From Curtobacterium flaccumfaciens pv. betae (GTDB lineage: Bacteria > Actinomycetota > Actinomycetes > Actinomycetales > Microbacteriaceae), in NCBI RefSeq assembly GCF_026241855.1, contig NZ_JAPJDC010000001.1, positions 3,596,001 to 3,660,000 on the forward strand: DNA of 64,000 bases, given 5' to 3'. The notes beneath the pieces were generated by a model. That model was given only the letters and a program-made list of their open reading frames with translations, was not told the origin of the DNA and made no database searches. Shown piece after piece: positions 7,372-15,528 of this stretch; the first letter of the stretch is position 1; every line of letters begins with the position of its first letter. A program made the position numbers and the translations under genes.

Positions 7372-8204
7372 TCACCGACCTCGCCCTCACCGGCCTGCTC
7401 GACACCGCCCGCACGGCACGCCGCGGGGTCGGTGCGTTCAACGTGGTGCTGCTCGAGCACGCCGAGGCGATCGTCTCCGGCGCCGAGCTGGCCGGTCTGC
7501 CGGTGATCCTGCAGATCAGCGAGAACTGCGTCCGCTACCACGGCGGCCTCGCACCGATCACGACCGCGACGCAGGCGGTCGCACGTGCCGCCGACGTCGA
7601 GGTCCTCGTGCACCTCGACCACATCGAGGACCCCGAGCTGGTGGCGGCCGGCGTCGACCTGGGCGTCGACTCGGTCATGTACGACGGTTCGCACCTGGAC
7701 TTCGCCGCCAACGTGGCAGCGACCCGCGAGCTCGCCGCCCGGTGTCACGCCGCGGGTGTCGCGATCGAGGCCGAGCTCGGCGAGGTCGGCGGCAAGGACG
7801 GCGTGCACGCGCCCGGCGTCCGCACCGATCCGACCGACGCCGCCGCGTTCGTCGCCGACACCGGGGTCGATGCCCTGGCGGTCGCGGTGGGGACCTCGCA
7901 CGCGATGCAGACCCGCGAGGCCTCGGTGGACCGCGACTTGGTCGAGCGCCTCCGTGCCGCGGTGCCGGTGCCGCTCGTGCTGCACGGGTCCTCGGGCCTG
8001 TCCGACGACGAACTCCGCGGCGCCGTGCACGCGGGGATGACGAAGATCAACATCTCAACGCACCTGAACGGCCTCTTCACCCGTGCGCTCCGCACCGTGC
8101 TCGACGAGCGGCCGGACGTCGTCGACCCGCGCAAGTACGTCTCAGCGGGCCGGGACGCCATCGCCACCGAGACGGCGCGACTGCTGACGCTCCTGCACGC
8201 CTGA
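7368..8204 (+). CDS. Class II bisphosphate aldolase (KbaY/GatY-like, probable tagatose-1,6-bisphosphate aldolase)
   Basis: A 278-residue zinc-dependent class II aldolase that splits a ketohexose-1,6-bisphosphate into glyceraldehyde-3-phosphate and dihydroxyacetone phosphate. Visible are the HLDH zinc motif with the catalytic Asp (about 83-86), the EAELGEVGGKDG loop, the zinc His in VAVGTSHAM and the zinc His in LVLHGSSG, followed by the phosphate-binding KINISTHL. The length matches KbaY/GatY/AgaY (about 285 aa) better than the longer E. coli-type FbaA. It is the last gene of the operon, overlapping the kinase by 4 nt. Tagatose versus fructose bisphosphate specificity is inferred from the operon. 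Confidence 0.9.
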   Translation: MITDLALTGLLDTARTARRGVGAFNVVLLEHAEAIVSGAELAGLPVILQISENCVRYHGGLAPITTATQAVARAADVEVLVHLDHIEDPELVAAGVDLGVDSVMYDGSHLDFAANVAATRELAARCHAAGVAIEAELGEVGGKDGVHAPGVRTDPTDAAAFVADTGVDALAVAVGTSHAMQTREASVDRDLVERLRAAVPVPLVLHGSSGLSDDELRGAVHAGMTKINISTHLNGLFTRALRTVLDERPDVVDPRKYVSAGRDAIATETARLLTLLHA

Positions 8205-8219
8205 CGCGCGAGCGGACGC

Positions 8220-9626
8220 TCAGCAGAGCGGGACGTTCACCGCGAGCCCGCCCATCGCGGTCTCCTTGTACTTCGACGACATGTCCGCCCCGGTCTGCCG
8301 CATCGTCTCGACGACCTGGTCGAGCGACACGTGGTGCACCCCGTCGCCGCGCAGGGCCATCCGGGCGGCGTTGATCGCCTTGTTCGCCGCGATCGCGTTC
8401 CGCTCGATGCACGGGATCTGCACCAGACCGCCGATCGGGTCGCAGGTCAGCCCGAGGTTGTGCTCCATCGCGATCTCGGCGGCGTTCTCGACCTGCTCCG
8501 GCGTGCCCCCGAGGACCTCGGCGAGCCCCGCAGCCGCCATCGACGCCGCGGAGCCGACCTCGCCCTGGCAGCCGACCTCGGCGCCGGAGATCGACGCCCG
8601 TTCCTTGTAGATCGACCCGATCGCCCCGGCGGTGAGCAGGAACCGCACGACGGCGTCGTCCCGTTCGGCGGCGGGGGCCTCGGCGACCGTGGGCACGTAG
8701 GTGAGCGCGTAGTACAGGACCGCGGGGATGATGCCGGCTGCGCCGTTCGTCGGGGCGGTGACGACGCGGCCCCCGGTGGCGTTCTCCTCGTTGACCGCCA
8801 TGGCGACGAGGTTCACCCACTCCATCGCGAAGAGCGGGTCGTGGTCGGGGTCCTCGCGGGTGAGCTGCTCGTGCCAGGTGGCGGCGCGACGGCGGACGTC
8901 GAGCCCGCCGGGCAGGCACCCACCTCTGCGGACGGAACGGTCGACGCACGACTCCATCACGCCGTGGATGCCCAGCAGTCCGGACCGGATCTCGGCGTCC
9001 GTCCGGGTGACGGCCTCGTTCGCCAGGGCGACGCCGCTGATCGGCAGGCCTGAACCGGCACACGCGGCGAGCAGCTCGGCGCCGCTCGAGAACGGGTGGG
9101 GCACGGCGTCGTCGACCGGGATCGCCGCACCGGCGACGGCAGCCGAGGCGTCCGCCGCGGGCTCGGCTGCCTCGTCCCGCGCGATGAAGCCGCCACCGAT
9201 CGAGTAGTAGGTCTCGTCGGCCAGATCGGTCCCGTCGGCGTCACGGGCACGCAGCCGCATGGCGTTCGGGTGCCGGGGGAGCATCGTCAGGGGGTGCAGG
9301 ACGATGTCGGCGAGGCGGAACGGCACGCTCGCACCGCCGTCGAGCCGCAGGACACCGTTGCGTTCCAGGGCCTCGAGCGCGAGGACCATGGCATCGGGGT
9401 CGACGGTCTCCGGGTGTGACCCCATGAGCCCGGCGACGACGGCACCGAGGGTGCCGTGACCCTGCCCGGTCGACGCGAGGGACCCGTACAGGTCGACCAC
9501 CACGGACGTGACGGGCAGGCCACGGACGAGGGTGGCGAACTCGGCACCGGCCCGCATCGGGCCGACGGTGTGCGAGCTCGAGGGGCCGACACCGACGCTG
9601 AACAGATCGAAGACGGAGACCGGCAC
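8220..9626 (-). CDS. sdaA: L-serine ammonia-lyase (iron-sulfur type, single chain)
   Basis: A 468-residue L-serine dehydratase that converts L-serine to pyruvate and ammonia in the cytoplasm. The N-terminal beta domain starts [17 protein letters not shown], which is near-invariant in the family. The alpha domain carries the [4Fe-4S] ligand cysteines in [19 protein letters not shown] and [15 protein letters not shown]. The GTG start at 9626 is supported by a TAGTGT box 6 nt upstream (9633-9638), pointing to a leaderless transcript. It converges with the aldolase gene across only 15 bp. No odd features. Confidence 0.96.
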   Translation of the reverse strand: MPVSVFDLFSVGVGPSSSHTVGPMRAGAEFATLVRGLPVTSVVVDLYGSLASTGQGHGTLGAVVAGLMGSHPETVDPDAMVLALEALERNGVLRLDGGASVPFRLADIVLHPLTMLPRHPNAMRLRARDADGTDLADETYYSIGGGFIARDEAAEPAADASAAVAGAAIPVDDAVPHPFSSGAELLAACAGSGLPISGVALANEAVTRTDAEIRSGLLGIHGVMESCVDRSVRRGGCLPGGLDVRRRAATWHEQLTREDPDHDPLFAMEWVNLVAMAVNEENATGGRVVTAPTNGAAGIIPAVLYYALTYVPTVAEAPAAERDDAVVRFLLTAGAIGSIYKERASISGAEVGCQGEVGSAASMAAAGLAEVLGGTPEQVENAAEIAMEHNLGLTCDPIGGLVQIPCIERNAIAANKAINAARMALRGDGVHHVSLDQVVETMRQTGADMSSKYKETAMGGLAVNVPLC

Positions 9627-9632
9627 GCCGCC

Positions 9633-9638
9633 ACACTA
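9633..9638 (-). promoter_or_regulatory. -10 box of leaderless sdaA
   Basis: On the minus strand TAGTGT is followed by 6 nt and then the GTG start codon at 9626, the spacing expected when transcription starts at the start codon. Confidence 0.5.
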
Positions 9639-9682
9639 ACCCGTCCGGACGGACCGGTGCTCAGCGCCGCGACCCCGACCGC

Positions 9683-9877
9683 TCAGCGCCGCCGACCACC
9701 CTCGGGCGGCATGACGAACCACAGCACGACGTACGCGATCCACAGCGGCCCGGGGAAGAAGCTCAGGATGACCCAGACCACCCGGACCAGGGTGCGGGAC
9801 AGGTTGAAGCGGTCGGCGAGACCGGCGCAGACGCCGGCCAGCAGACGACCGTTGCGGGGACGGGAGAGTGTGCTCAT
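9683..9877 (-). CDS. PspC domain small membrane protein
   Basis: A 64-residue PspC-family protein. An Arg-rich N-terminus is followed by GRLLAGVCAGLADRFNLSRTLVRVVWVIL, the PspC core, and a transmembrane segment FPGPLWIAYVVLWFVM near the C-terminus. Stand-alone PspC proteins of this size are common in actinobacteria and are linked to membrane stress, but the role is not known here. The ATG at 9877 has TAGCGT 7 nt upstream, implying a leaderless mRNA. It sits alone between sdaA and the oxidoreductase gene, all on the minus strand. Confidence 0.88.
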   Translation of the reverse strand: MSTLSRPRNGRLLAGVCAGLADRFNLSRTLVRVVWVILSFFPGPLWIAYVVLWFVMPPEGGRRR

Positions 9878-9884
9878 ACCGACG

Positions 9885-9890
9885 ACGCTA
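9885..9890 (-). promoter_or_regulatory. -10 box of leaderless PspC gene
   Basis: TAGCGT on the minus strand, 7 nt before the ATG at 9877. Confidence 0.45.
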
Positions 9891-9975
9891 CGCAACGCCG
9901 CCGGTCGAGCGCATCCGGGACGCACCCCGAGCGTGGTGGGGGAAACCCCCGGACCGGCCCTGAGCGACCCTGGGA

Positions 9976-10902
9976 TCAGGGGATGAGGACGATCTTGCCG
10001 CGGGTGTGGCCCTGCTCGAGCTCCTCGAAGGCGTCCTGCACGCGGTCGAGCGGGTAGGTCGCGGCGACGGGCACCTCGATCGCACCGTTCGCGACCTCGA
10101 GGGCGAGCGCCCCGAGGATCTCCGGGTCGGCGGTGTCCGCGCTGCCCGAGGCCTTCGCCCCGACCTCGGCGGCCTCGTCGAACGCGATGATCGTCTCGAT
10201 GCGGTCGACCGGCACCCCGAGGGCGATGCCGAGCCGGACGTACTCGGCGCCGTGGGTGTCGATCACGGCGTCGACGCCGTTCGTCGCGAGTTCGGTGATG
10301 CGCTCCTGCAGCCCGTCGCCGTACGCGACCGGCCGTGCACGCTTGGAACGGAGCCACTCGTGGTTCGCCTCGGACGCGACGGCGATGACGTCGATGCCCT
10401 CGTTCGCGAGCAGCTGGGTGACGAAGCCGCCGACCCCGCCCGCGGCGCCGGACACCACGACGGTCTCGCCCGGACGCGGATCGACCGCGCGGACGGCCGC
10501 GGCCGCGGTGGTCGCGATGACGTCGAGGCCACCCGCCACGGTCCAGTCGAGCAGGCGTGGCTTCTGGACGACCTGGACGGCCGGCACGGAGACGTACTCG
10601 GCCTGGCTCGCGCGGTCCCACGACCAGCCGATGACCTCTTCGCCCTCGTCGACGCCGTCGACCTCAGCCCCGACGGCCACCACGATGCCGGCGAAGTCGG
10701 TGCCCTGCCCGGACGGCAGGTCGCCGCCGAACGCGCCCTGGCGGATGGCGGACTCACCGGGGTTGATGCCCGCGGCGCGGACACGGACGAGCACCCGCCC
10801 GGGCGTCACCTCGGGAACGGGCACCTCGGCGACGTGCAGGACCGATCGGTCACCCCACTCGTCGAAGCGGACAGCGCGCATGGTCTCCGGGATCTCAGTC
10901 AT
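9976..10902 (-). CDS. NADP-dependent quinone-oxidoreductase-like alcohol dehydrogenase
   Basis: A 308-residue medium-chain dehydrogenase/reductase of the zinc-independent quinone oxidoreductase branch. The N-terminal GroES-like domain has VLVRVRAAGINPGESAIRQG and GTDFAGIVVAVG; the Rossmann half has VVSGAAGGVGGFVTQLLANEG. The catalytic zinc ligands of true alcohol dehydrogenases are absent. Such enzymes reduce quinones or enones with NADPH; the substrate is unknown. The ATG at 10902 begins MTEIPETMRAVRF; a longer frame upstream adds residues without similarity to the family. It is transcribed alone, away from the divergent shikimate dehydrogenase homologue. Confidence 0.88.
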   Translation of the reverse strand: MTEIPETMRAVRFDEWGDRSVLHVAEVPVPEVTPGRVLVRVRAAGINPGESAIRQGAFGGDLPSGQGTDFAGIVVAVGAEVDGVDEGEEVIGWSWDRASQAEYVSVPAVQVVQKPRLLDWTVAGGLDVIATTAAAAVRAVDPRPGETVVVSGAAGGVGGFVTQLLANEGIDVIAVASEANHEWLRSKRARPVAYGDGLQERITELATNGVDAVIDTHGAEYVRLGIALGVPVDRIETIIAFDEAAEVGAKASGSADTADPEILGALALEVANGAIEVPVAATYPLDRVQDAFEELEQGHTRGKIVLIP

Positions 10903-10997
10903 CGGCACCGACGCTACCCCGGCGCGCGGCACCCGGTCTGCGTGGACCGCTCCATCCCTGCGAGGACGCGAAAGGGAGAGGGTGCGAGACTGGGGGC

Positions 10998-11816
10998 ATG
11001 CCCATCCTGAACAAGGACATGCAGGTCTGCATGTCGCTGGCCGCGCGACCGAGCAACATCGGCACCCGGTTCCACAACTACCTGTACGACGAGCTCGGCC
11101 TCAACTTCCTGTACAAGGCGTTCACCACGACCGACCTGCCCGGCGCCGTCGCCGGCATCCGTGCGCTCGGGATCCGCGGTTGCTCCGTGTCGATGCCCTT
11201 CAAGGAGGCGATCATCCCGCTGGTCGACCACATCGAGGACTCCGCCGCCGCGATCCAGTCGGTCAACACGGTCGTGAACGACGACGGCGTGCTCACCGCG
11301 TCGAACACCGACTACGAGGCGATCGCCGCCCTGCTCGGGTCCCACGAGGTCGACCCGGCTTCGCGCGTGCTGCTCCGCGGCTCGGGCGGCATGGCCAAGG
11401 CCGTCACGGCGGCGTTCCGCGGTGCCGGCTTCGACCGGTTGACGGTCGTCGCCCGCAACGAGCAGACCGGCCCGGCCCTCGCATCGCAGTACGGCTACGA
11501 GTGGGTCGCCGACGAGCGGGAAGCGGGGGAGACCGACCTGGTCGTCAACGTCACCCCGCTCGGCATGCGCGGCGACCAGCAGGACGCACTCGCCTTCGCG
11601 CCGGAACGGATCGAGGCGGCGCACACCGTCTTCGACGTGGTCGCGTTCCCGTCGGAGACCCCGCTCGTGCGGGCGGGCCGCGACGCCGGCAAGCACGTCA
11701 TCACCGGCGCCGAGGTCATCGCCCTGCAGGCAGCCCGCCAGTTCGAGCGGTACACGGGCGTCGCCCTGACCGACGACCAGGTGGCGCGGGCCAGCGAGTT
11801 CTCGCGCGCCGAGTAG
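10998..11816 (+). CDS. Shikimate 5-dehydrogenase homologue (divergent AroE/YdiB-like)
   Basis: A 272-residue protein with the shikimate dehydrogenase fold. It keeps the catalytic Lys in CSVSMPFKEAI (about residue 74) and the Asp in ASNTDYEA, plus a nucleotide-binding LRGSGGMAKAV. The normal N-terminal substrate motif with Ser-x-Ser (HSxSPxxHN) is replaced by SLAARPSNIGTRFHN, so the pocket for the shikimate carboxylate differs from housekeeping AroE. It may act on quinate, aminoshikimate or an unknown acid. It is monocistronic and not near other aro genes, which also argues against a core biosynthetic role. A strong hairpin follows the stop codon. Confidence 0.85.
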   Translation: MPILNKDMQVCMSLAARPSNIGTRFHNYLYDELGLNFLYKAFTTTDLPGAVAGIRALGIRGCSVSMPFKEAIIPLVDHIEDSAAAIQSVNTVVNDDGVLTASNTDYEAIAALLGSHEVDPASRVLLRGSGGMAKAVTAAFRGAGFDRLTVVARNEQTGPALASQYGYEWVADEREAGETDLVVNVTPLGMRGDQQDALAFAPERIEAAHTVFDVVAFPSETPLVRAGRDAGKHVITGAEVIALQAARQFERYTGVALTDDQVARASEFSRAE

Positions 11817-11833
11817 TCGACGCACCCACAGGG

Positions 11834-11877
11834 CGGACGGGAGGCACGTGGCGGCACCGCCACGGGCCTCCCGTCCG
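11834..11877. terminator. Family A palindrome / bidirectional terminator
   Basis: Two 21-nt arms (11834-11854 and 11857-11877) pair with one mismatch around a 2-nt loop. The left arm core is GGACGGGAGGCACGTGG. It lies between the convergent shikimate dehydrogenase homologue and SRPBCC genes, 18 and 15 nt from their stop codons. Member of a repeated family (see other family A entries). Confidence 0.8.
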
Positions 11878-11891
11878 TCTCGTGGGACGTC

Positions 11892-12335
11892 TCAGGCGTT
11901 GGCCGCGCGCCCGACGGCCACCCACTCGAGGCGACGGAGCGTCTCGCGGTTGCGGATCCAGATGAGCGGCTGCATGAGGAAGTCGGGCACGTACGAACCC
12001 GGCCCGGCCACCGCGTTCTCGGTGATCGTGACCTTGCAGCCGTGCCGGTGCGGTTCGACCGTCAGTTCGACGCGGGCCTCGCCGATGGGCCAGCCCTTCG
12101 GCTGGATGACCATGCGGTGCGGCGGCTCCCACACCAGCGACGTCGTGACGTCGTTGATGACGATCGGCCACGCGCCGAACGAGTGGTGCAGGTGGGTACC
12201 GACCTGCGGCCAGCCGGACTCCTCCTTGCGCATGCGCGAGGCCCCGACCACCCAGGTCGTGTAGAGCCACCCGTCGCCGAGCACGTCGAAGACGGCTTCG
12301 GGACGGCAGTGCAGGATGCGGACGTTCTTCGCCAT
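11892..12335 (-). CDS. SRPBCC (START-like) family protein
   Basis: A 147-residue SRPBCC-fold protein (polyketide cyclase/dehydrase-like). It opens MAKNVRILHCRPEAVFDVLGDG and has the central WVVGASRMRKEES and WEPPHRMVIQPKGWPIGEARVEL strands typical of these ligand-binding helix-grip proteins. The start at 12335 lies 5 bp after the stop of the FAD-dependent oxidoreductase gene, so they form a two-gene operon. The protein may bind the hydrophobic substrate or product of that enzyme. Function otherwise unknown. Confidence 0.85.
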   Translation of the reverse strand: MAKNVRILHCRPEAVFDVLGDGWLYTTWVVGASRMRKEESGWPQVGTHLHHSFGAWPIVINDVTTSLVWEPPHRMVIQPKGWPIGEARVELTVEPHRHGCKVTITENAVAGPGSYVPDFLMQPLIWIRNRETLRRLEWVAVGRAANA

Positions 12336-12340
12336 GGTGA

Positions 12341-13786
12341 TCAGCCTTCCGGGGTGAGGTCGACGTCCTCCGGCAGGCCGAAAGTGTGCCGGAGTGCGCT
12401 CTTCGCCGCGTGCCACCCGGCCATCCCGTGCACGCCGGGGCCGGGCGCGGAGGACTCGGAGCACAGGTACATGCCGCCGCCCATCCGCCACGGGTCGCTG
12501 GACAGGACGGGGCGCTTGACGAGCTGCCAGAAGCTCGCGGCACCGGCGGCGATGTCGCCACCGACGTAGTTCGGGTTGTACTCGCCCATCTGCACGGCCG
12601 TGCGGGAGCTCGACGACAGGATCGTGTCGCGGAACCCCGGCGCGAACCGCTCGATCTGGCGGGTGACGGCCTCGGTCGGGTCGACGTCCGACCCCGCGGG
12701 GACGTGCGCGTAGGCCCAAAAGACGTGCTTGCCGGCCGGTGCCCGGGTCGGGTCCACCACGGTCGGCTCCGCCCCGAGCACGTACGGGCGCTCGGCGTGC
12801 TGCCCGTGCGCCACCGCCCGTTCTGCCGCCGCGATCTCCTGGCGGGTCCCGCCGATGTGGACGGTCCCGGCCTTCCGCAGCGACTCGTTGGTCCACGGCA
12901 CCGGGTCGGACAGCGCGAAGTCGACCTTCGCCGCCGCGTTGCCGAACCGGAAGCGACGCAGCGCCCCGCGCTTCGGCGTCGGGATCTGCTTGCCCGCGAT
13001 CCGGAGCATGCCCGGCACGCTCGTGTCGAACAGCACCGCCTTCGCCGGGGTGAGGTCACCGAGCGACCGGACCTCCTGCCCGGTGACGATGCGGCCGCCG
13101 TGCGCGACGAGGTCGGCGGCGAGCGCGTCGACGATCGCCTGGCTGCCGCCGATCGGCACCGGCCAGCCGCGGGCGTGCGCGTACGAGCCGAGCGACAGTG
13201 CCGCCGCCGCGGTGGACAGGGACGGCAGGTGCTGGATCGAGTGCGCGGCGACGCCGGACACCATCGCCGGAGCAGCGTCGCCGCGGAAGCGCAGGTTCCA
13301 CGCGGCGGTGCCCTGCTCGAGCGCCCGCAGGCCGAAGCGCAGGACGGTCAGGGGGTGGCGCGGCACGTGCAGCAGCGCGTCGGTCGCGAAGTCGGCGACC
13401 TGGTCGGCGTTCTCCGCCAGCGGGGCCATCAGCTGCTTGAAGGCCGGACCGTCCACCCCGAGCTCGGCGGCGGTGCGGTCGAGGTCCTGGTAGGCGATGC
13501 CGGCGCGGCCTCCGTCGAGCGGGTGGCCGTACTGCACCTCGGGCAGGCGGAGTTCGATGCGCTCCTCCATCCGGAAGAGCCGGAAGAACTCCGACTGCAG
13601 GGCCATCGGGTGCACGGCGGAGCAGACGTCGTGCAGGAAGCCGGGCAGGGTGAGCTCGGCCGTGCGGGCGCCGCCGCCGATCGTGTCGTTCCGTTCGACG
13701 ACCTCGACCGACAGTCCGGCGCGTGCGAGCGTCACCGCTGCCGCGAGCCCGTTCGGTCCCGCTCCGACGACCACCGCATCAACCAT
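12341..13786 (-). CDS. Phytoene desaturase-like FAD-dependent oxidoreductase
   Basis: A 481-residue flavoprotein of the CrtI/PDS-like group (FAD-dependent amine oxidase superfamily). The dinucleotide-binding motif [20 protein letters not shown] is at the extreme N-terminus, followed by the [14 protein letters not shown] region; a C-terminal [24 protein letters not shown] matches the second FAD contact. Enzymes of this subgroup occur outside carotenoid clusters and their substrates are mostly unknown; no other crt gene is nearby. A TAGGCT box lies exactly 6 nt before the ATG, so the mRNA is probably leaderless. Co-transcribed with the SRPBCC gene. Confidence 0.88.
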   Translation of the reverse strand: MVDAVVVGAGPNGLAAAVTLARAGLSVEVVERNDTIGGGARTAELTLPGFLHDVCSAVHPMALQSEFFRLFRMEERIELRLPEVQYGHPLDGGRAGIAYQDLDRTAAELGVDGPAFKQLMAPLAENADQVADFATDALLHVPRHPLTVLRFGLRALEQGTAAWNLRFRGDAAPAMVSGVAAHSIQHLPSLSTAAAALSLGSYAHARGWPVPIGGSQAIVDALAADLVAHGGRIVTGQEVRSLGDLTPAKAVLFDTSVPGMLRIAGKQIPTPKRGALRRFRFGNAAAKVDFALSDPVPWTNESLRKAGTVHIGGTRQEIAAAERAVAHGQHAERPYVLGAEPTVVDPTRAPAGKHVFWAYAHVPAGSDVDPTEAVTRQIERFAPGFRDTILSSSSRTAVQMGEYNPNYVGGDIAAGAASFWQLVKRPVLSSDPWRMGGGMYLCSESSAPGPGVHGMAGWHAAKSALRHTFGLPEDVDLTPEG

Positions 13787-13792
13787 GCACCG

Positions 13793-13798
13793 AGCCTA
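13793..13798 (-). promoter_or_regulatory. -10 box of leaderless CrtI-like/SRPBCC operon
   Basis: TAGGCT on the minus strand with a 6-nt gap to the ATG at 13786. Confidence 0.5.
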
Positions 13799-13825
13799 GG
13801 GACTCGTGACTGCGTGTGGTGTCGG

Positions 13826-14551
13826 TCAGATCACCGAAGCGCCTGTCGACACCGCCATCCGCTTCCGAGCCAGCACGTCGTCGATACGGTGCGCACCGGT
13901 GATGAAGGCCGCTGCGTCGGGATCGATCGCTCCGGCGATCGCGACGATGTCGTCGCGGATGGCCGCCAACGGCGCGTTGTGGATCGGTTCGTGGTGGGCG
14001 AGCCGGTTCCGGAACCTGCGCACCGCATCGAGTCGCCGGTGCAGCTGCTTGCGTCGGACCGCTCCCAGGCCGGGGAACGCGTGCACGAGCCGCGGCTGCC
14101 AGAGCGTCGTCTCGTAGCTCCAGATCGGGTCTCGGGGGATGCCCGCATCGGTGAGGCCGACCCAGAAACCGAAGCTCGTCGCGGCGACCACCTGATCCGG
14201 TTCGGGATCGGCGAAGCCCCGTCGACGCAGGGTTCGAGTGGCGTCGTCGACCGCTCGGCGTTCGCGTTCCAGCAGGTGGACTGCGGCGTCGTTCCACCAG
14301 TCGTCACGACGCCCCCGGCGAAGTTCGTCGTGGAGCGCGTTCCGGACGAACACTTCGAGGCAACCGACGGGACCCCAGAACGCCGACGCGATCTCTGAGT
14401 TCCAGGCGTAGAGCCGCGCGGCGAGGTCGGTACGGCCGGCGTAGCGAGCCGCGTACCGGTCGAAGCGCGCTGCGCTGAGCAGCCTCGGGAGCGCCTGCAG
14501 CGTGGCTGGATCGATTATCGCGCCCTTCGTCACACCCCTCTGAGACAGCAA
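13826..14551 (-). CDS. Abi-like (Abi_2) family protein, putative HEPN-type RNase
   Basis: A protein of about 241 residues of the Abi family of abortive-infection-like proteins. It shows LLSAARFDRYAARYAGR, LYAWNSEIASAFWGP, the EVFVRNALHDEL helix and the signature RFRNRLAHHEPIHN, whose R-N-x-x-x-H spacing matches HEPN ribonuclease active sites. Homologues in lactococci (AbiD/AbiF) stop phage growth; whether this solitary copy does so is inference. No toxin, antitoxin or other defence gene flanks it. Base use seems a little less GC-biased than in the neighbours, hinting at transfer. The start is uncertain: a TTG at 14551 or a GTG at 14533 with AGGG upstream. It lies beside a 10-bp perfect inverted repeat. 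Confidence 0.75.
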   Translation of the reverse strand: MLSQRGVTKGAIIDPATLQALPRLLSAARFDRYAARYAGRTDLAARLYAWNSEIASAFWGPVGCLEVFVRNALHDELRRGRRDDWWNDAAVHLLERERRAVDDATRTLRRRGFADPEPDQVVAATSFGFWVGLTDAGIPRDPIWSYETTLWQPRLVHAFPGLGAVRRKQLHRRLDAVRRFRNRLAHHEPIHNAPLAAIRDDIVAIAGAIDPDAAAFITGAHRIDDVLARKRMAVSTGASVI

Positions 14552-14552
14552 T

Positions 14553-14590
14553 CGCCCCAGGAGTCCGGCGAGCCGAATGGTCCTGGGGCG
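14553..14590. repeat. Inverted repeat upstream of the Abi-like gene
   Basis: CGCCCCAGGA (14553-14562) and TCCTGGGGCG (14581-14590) are perfect 10-bp inverted copies around an 18-nt spacer, directly before the start of the Abi-like gene. On either strand a stem-loop or a dyad operator is possible; no T-run follows, so a simple terminator is less likely. Confidence 0.5.
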
Positions 14591-14636
14591 TTACTCGAGG
14601 AGCGTATCGAAGACGAGTCGGTATATCAAGTACCGG

Positions 14637-15305
14637 TCAGGTGCGCGAGGTGTCGGGATCAGCGGGGTCCGACTCGTCCTGGTCGCCGTCGGCGTCGTCG
14701 GGCTCGTCGGCGTCGACCGGGGTCGATCCGACGGGGTGCTCGGCGAGCAACTCGGCGAAGTCCTCGTCGAGCATCTGCTGCAGCCGGTCGTCGCGGCCGA
14801 TCTCGTAGTCGTCCGCGGGGCGCTGGGCCCAGCCGAGGCGCCCGACGACGGTGGTGCCGATGTCGTCCCAGGCGCGGGCCCGCGCGGCGAGCACGATGCC
14901 GTCGACGAAGTGCTGGTCGTCGCGCCGCTTGTCGAGCATGGTGGCGAGCTGCTCGTAGGTGGCCTCGCGCATCCGGAGCTTCAGGTCGTCGCCCCGCCGG
15001 TAGTCGTGCTGGTGGCGGGAACGGCCCTTCTGCTTGCTCGAGGTGGAGCGGATCTCCCGCATGCGTGCGGCGTCGCCCCGCTGTTCCTCGGCCATGCGGT
15101 GGAGTTCCTCGCGCGTGGCCTCGGCGATGAGCGCGTGGTCGAAGTACCCCTGGTCACGCAGGGCGTTCGTGATGATGCGGTTGGCCACCGCGATGGTGAC
15201 GGCGGCCTTCGCGATGAGGAAGCCCTCGTCGACCGCCCGCTTCAGTTCGACCTGGCTGATGGGTCGATCGCGCACGTCGGGGTTGCGTCGTCCGAACAAG
15301 GCCAT
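14637..15305 (-). CDS. Conserved hypothetical protein, acidic C-terminus
   Basis: A 222-residue cytoplasmic protein that I do not recognise. The N-terminus MALFGRRNPDVRDRPISQVELKRAVDEG is followed by a helical, charged region (EELHRMAEEQRGDAARMREI, KLRMREATYEQLATMLDKRRDD) and a strongly acidic tail rich in Asp, Glu and Pro. No membrane segment or enzyme motif is visible. The ATG at 15305 is chosen because TATCGT lies 6 nt upstream; the open frame extends further 5' but loses protein-like composition. It is transcribed singly. Confidence 0.75.
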   Translation of the reverse strand: MALFGRRNPDVRDRPISQVELKRAVDEGFLIAKAAVTIAVANRIITNALRDQGYFDHALIAEATREELHRMAEEQRGDAARMREIRSTSSKQKGRSRHQHDYRRGDDLKLRMREATYEQLATMLDKRRDDQHFVDGIVLAARARAWDDIGTTVVGRLGWAQRPADDYEIGRDDRLQQMLDEDFAELLAEHPVGSTPVDADEPDDADGDQDESDPADPDTSRT

Positions 15306-15311
15306 GCTCCG

Positions 15312-15317
15312 ACGATA
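15312..15317 (-). promoter_or_regulatory. -10 box of leaderless gene at 15305
   Basis: TATCGT on the minus strand, 6 nt before the ATG at 15305. Confidence 0.45.
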
Positions 15318-15373
15318 CCGGCGACCGGTGTCGGTCGGCCTGCACGACGGTCGCGCGGGCACCCGGTGCCGAC

Positions 15374-15445
15374 GCGCCGCGCACAACCGAAGTGCCGTCG
15401 AACCGGCGGTCGGCGCGGTTCGGATGGGCTTTGGTTGTGCGGCGC
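15374..15445. repeat. Long imperfect palindrome
   Basis: Outer arms GCGCCGCGCACAACCGAAG (15374-15392) and CTTTGGTTGTGCGGCGC (15429-15445) pair with a 2-nt bulge and one mismatch; inside, CGAACC and GGTTCG form a second stem. It fills the gap after the GNAT gene and before the 15305 gene start. The 15306-15528 region otherwise holds nothing that I can identify apart from the -10 box listed above; a GC-rich run of GGCC repeats lies near 15470-15510. Confidence 0.5.
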
Positions 15446-15528
15446 TGCGGCACACCGGGAGCGCGGCCAGCGGCCAGCGGCCGTCGGCCGTCGGCCGCGG
15501 CCGGCGGCCTGCACGACGGCGACGGGCG

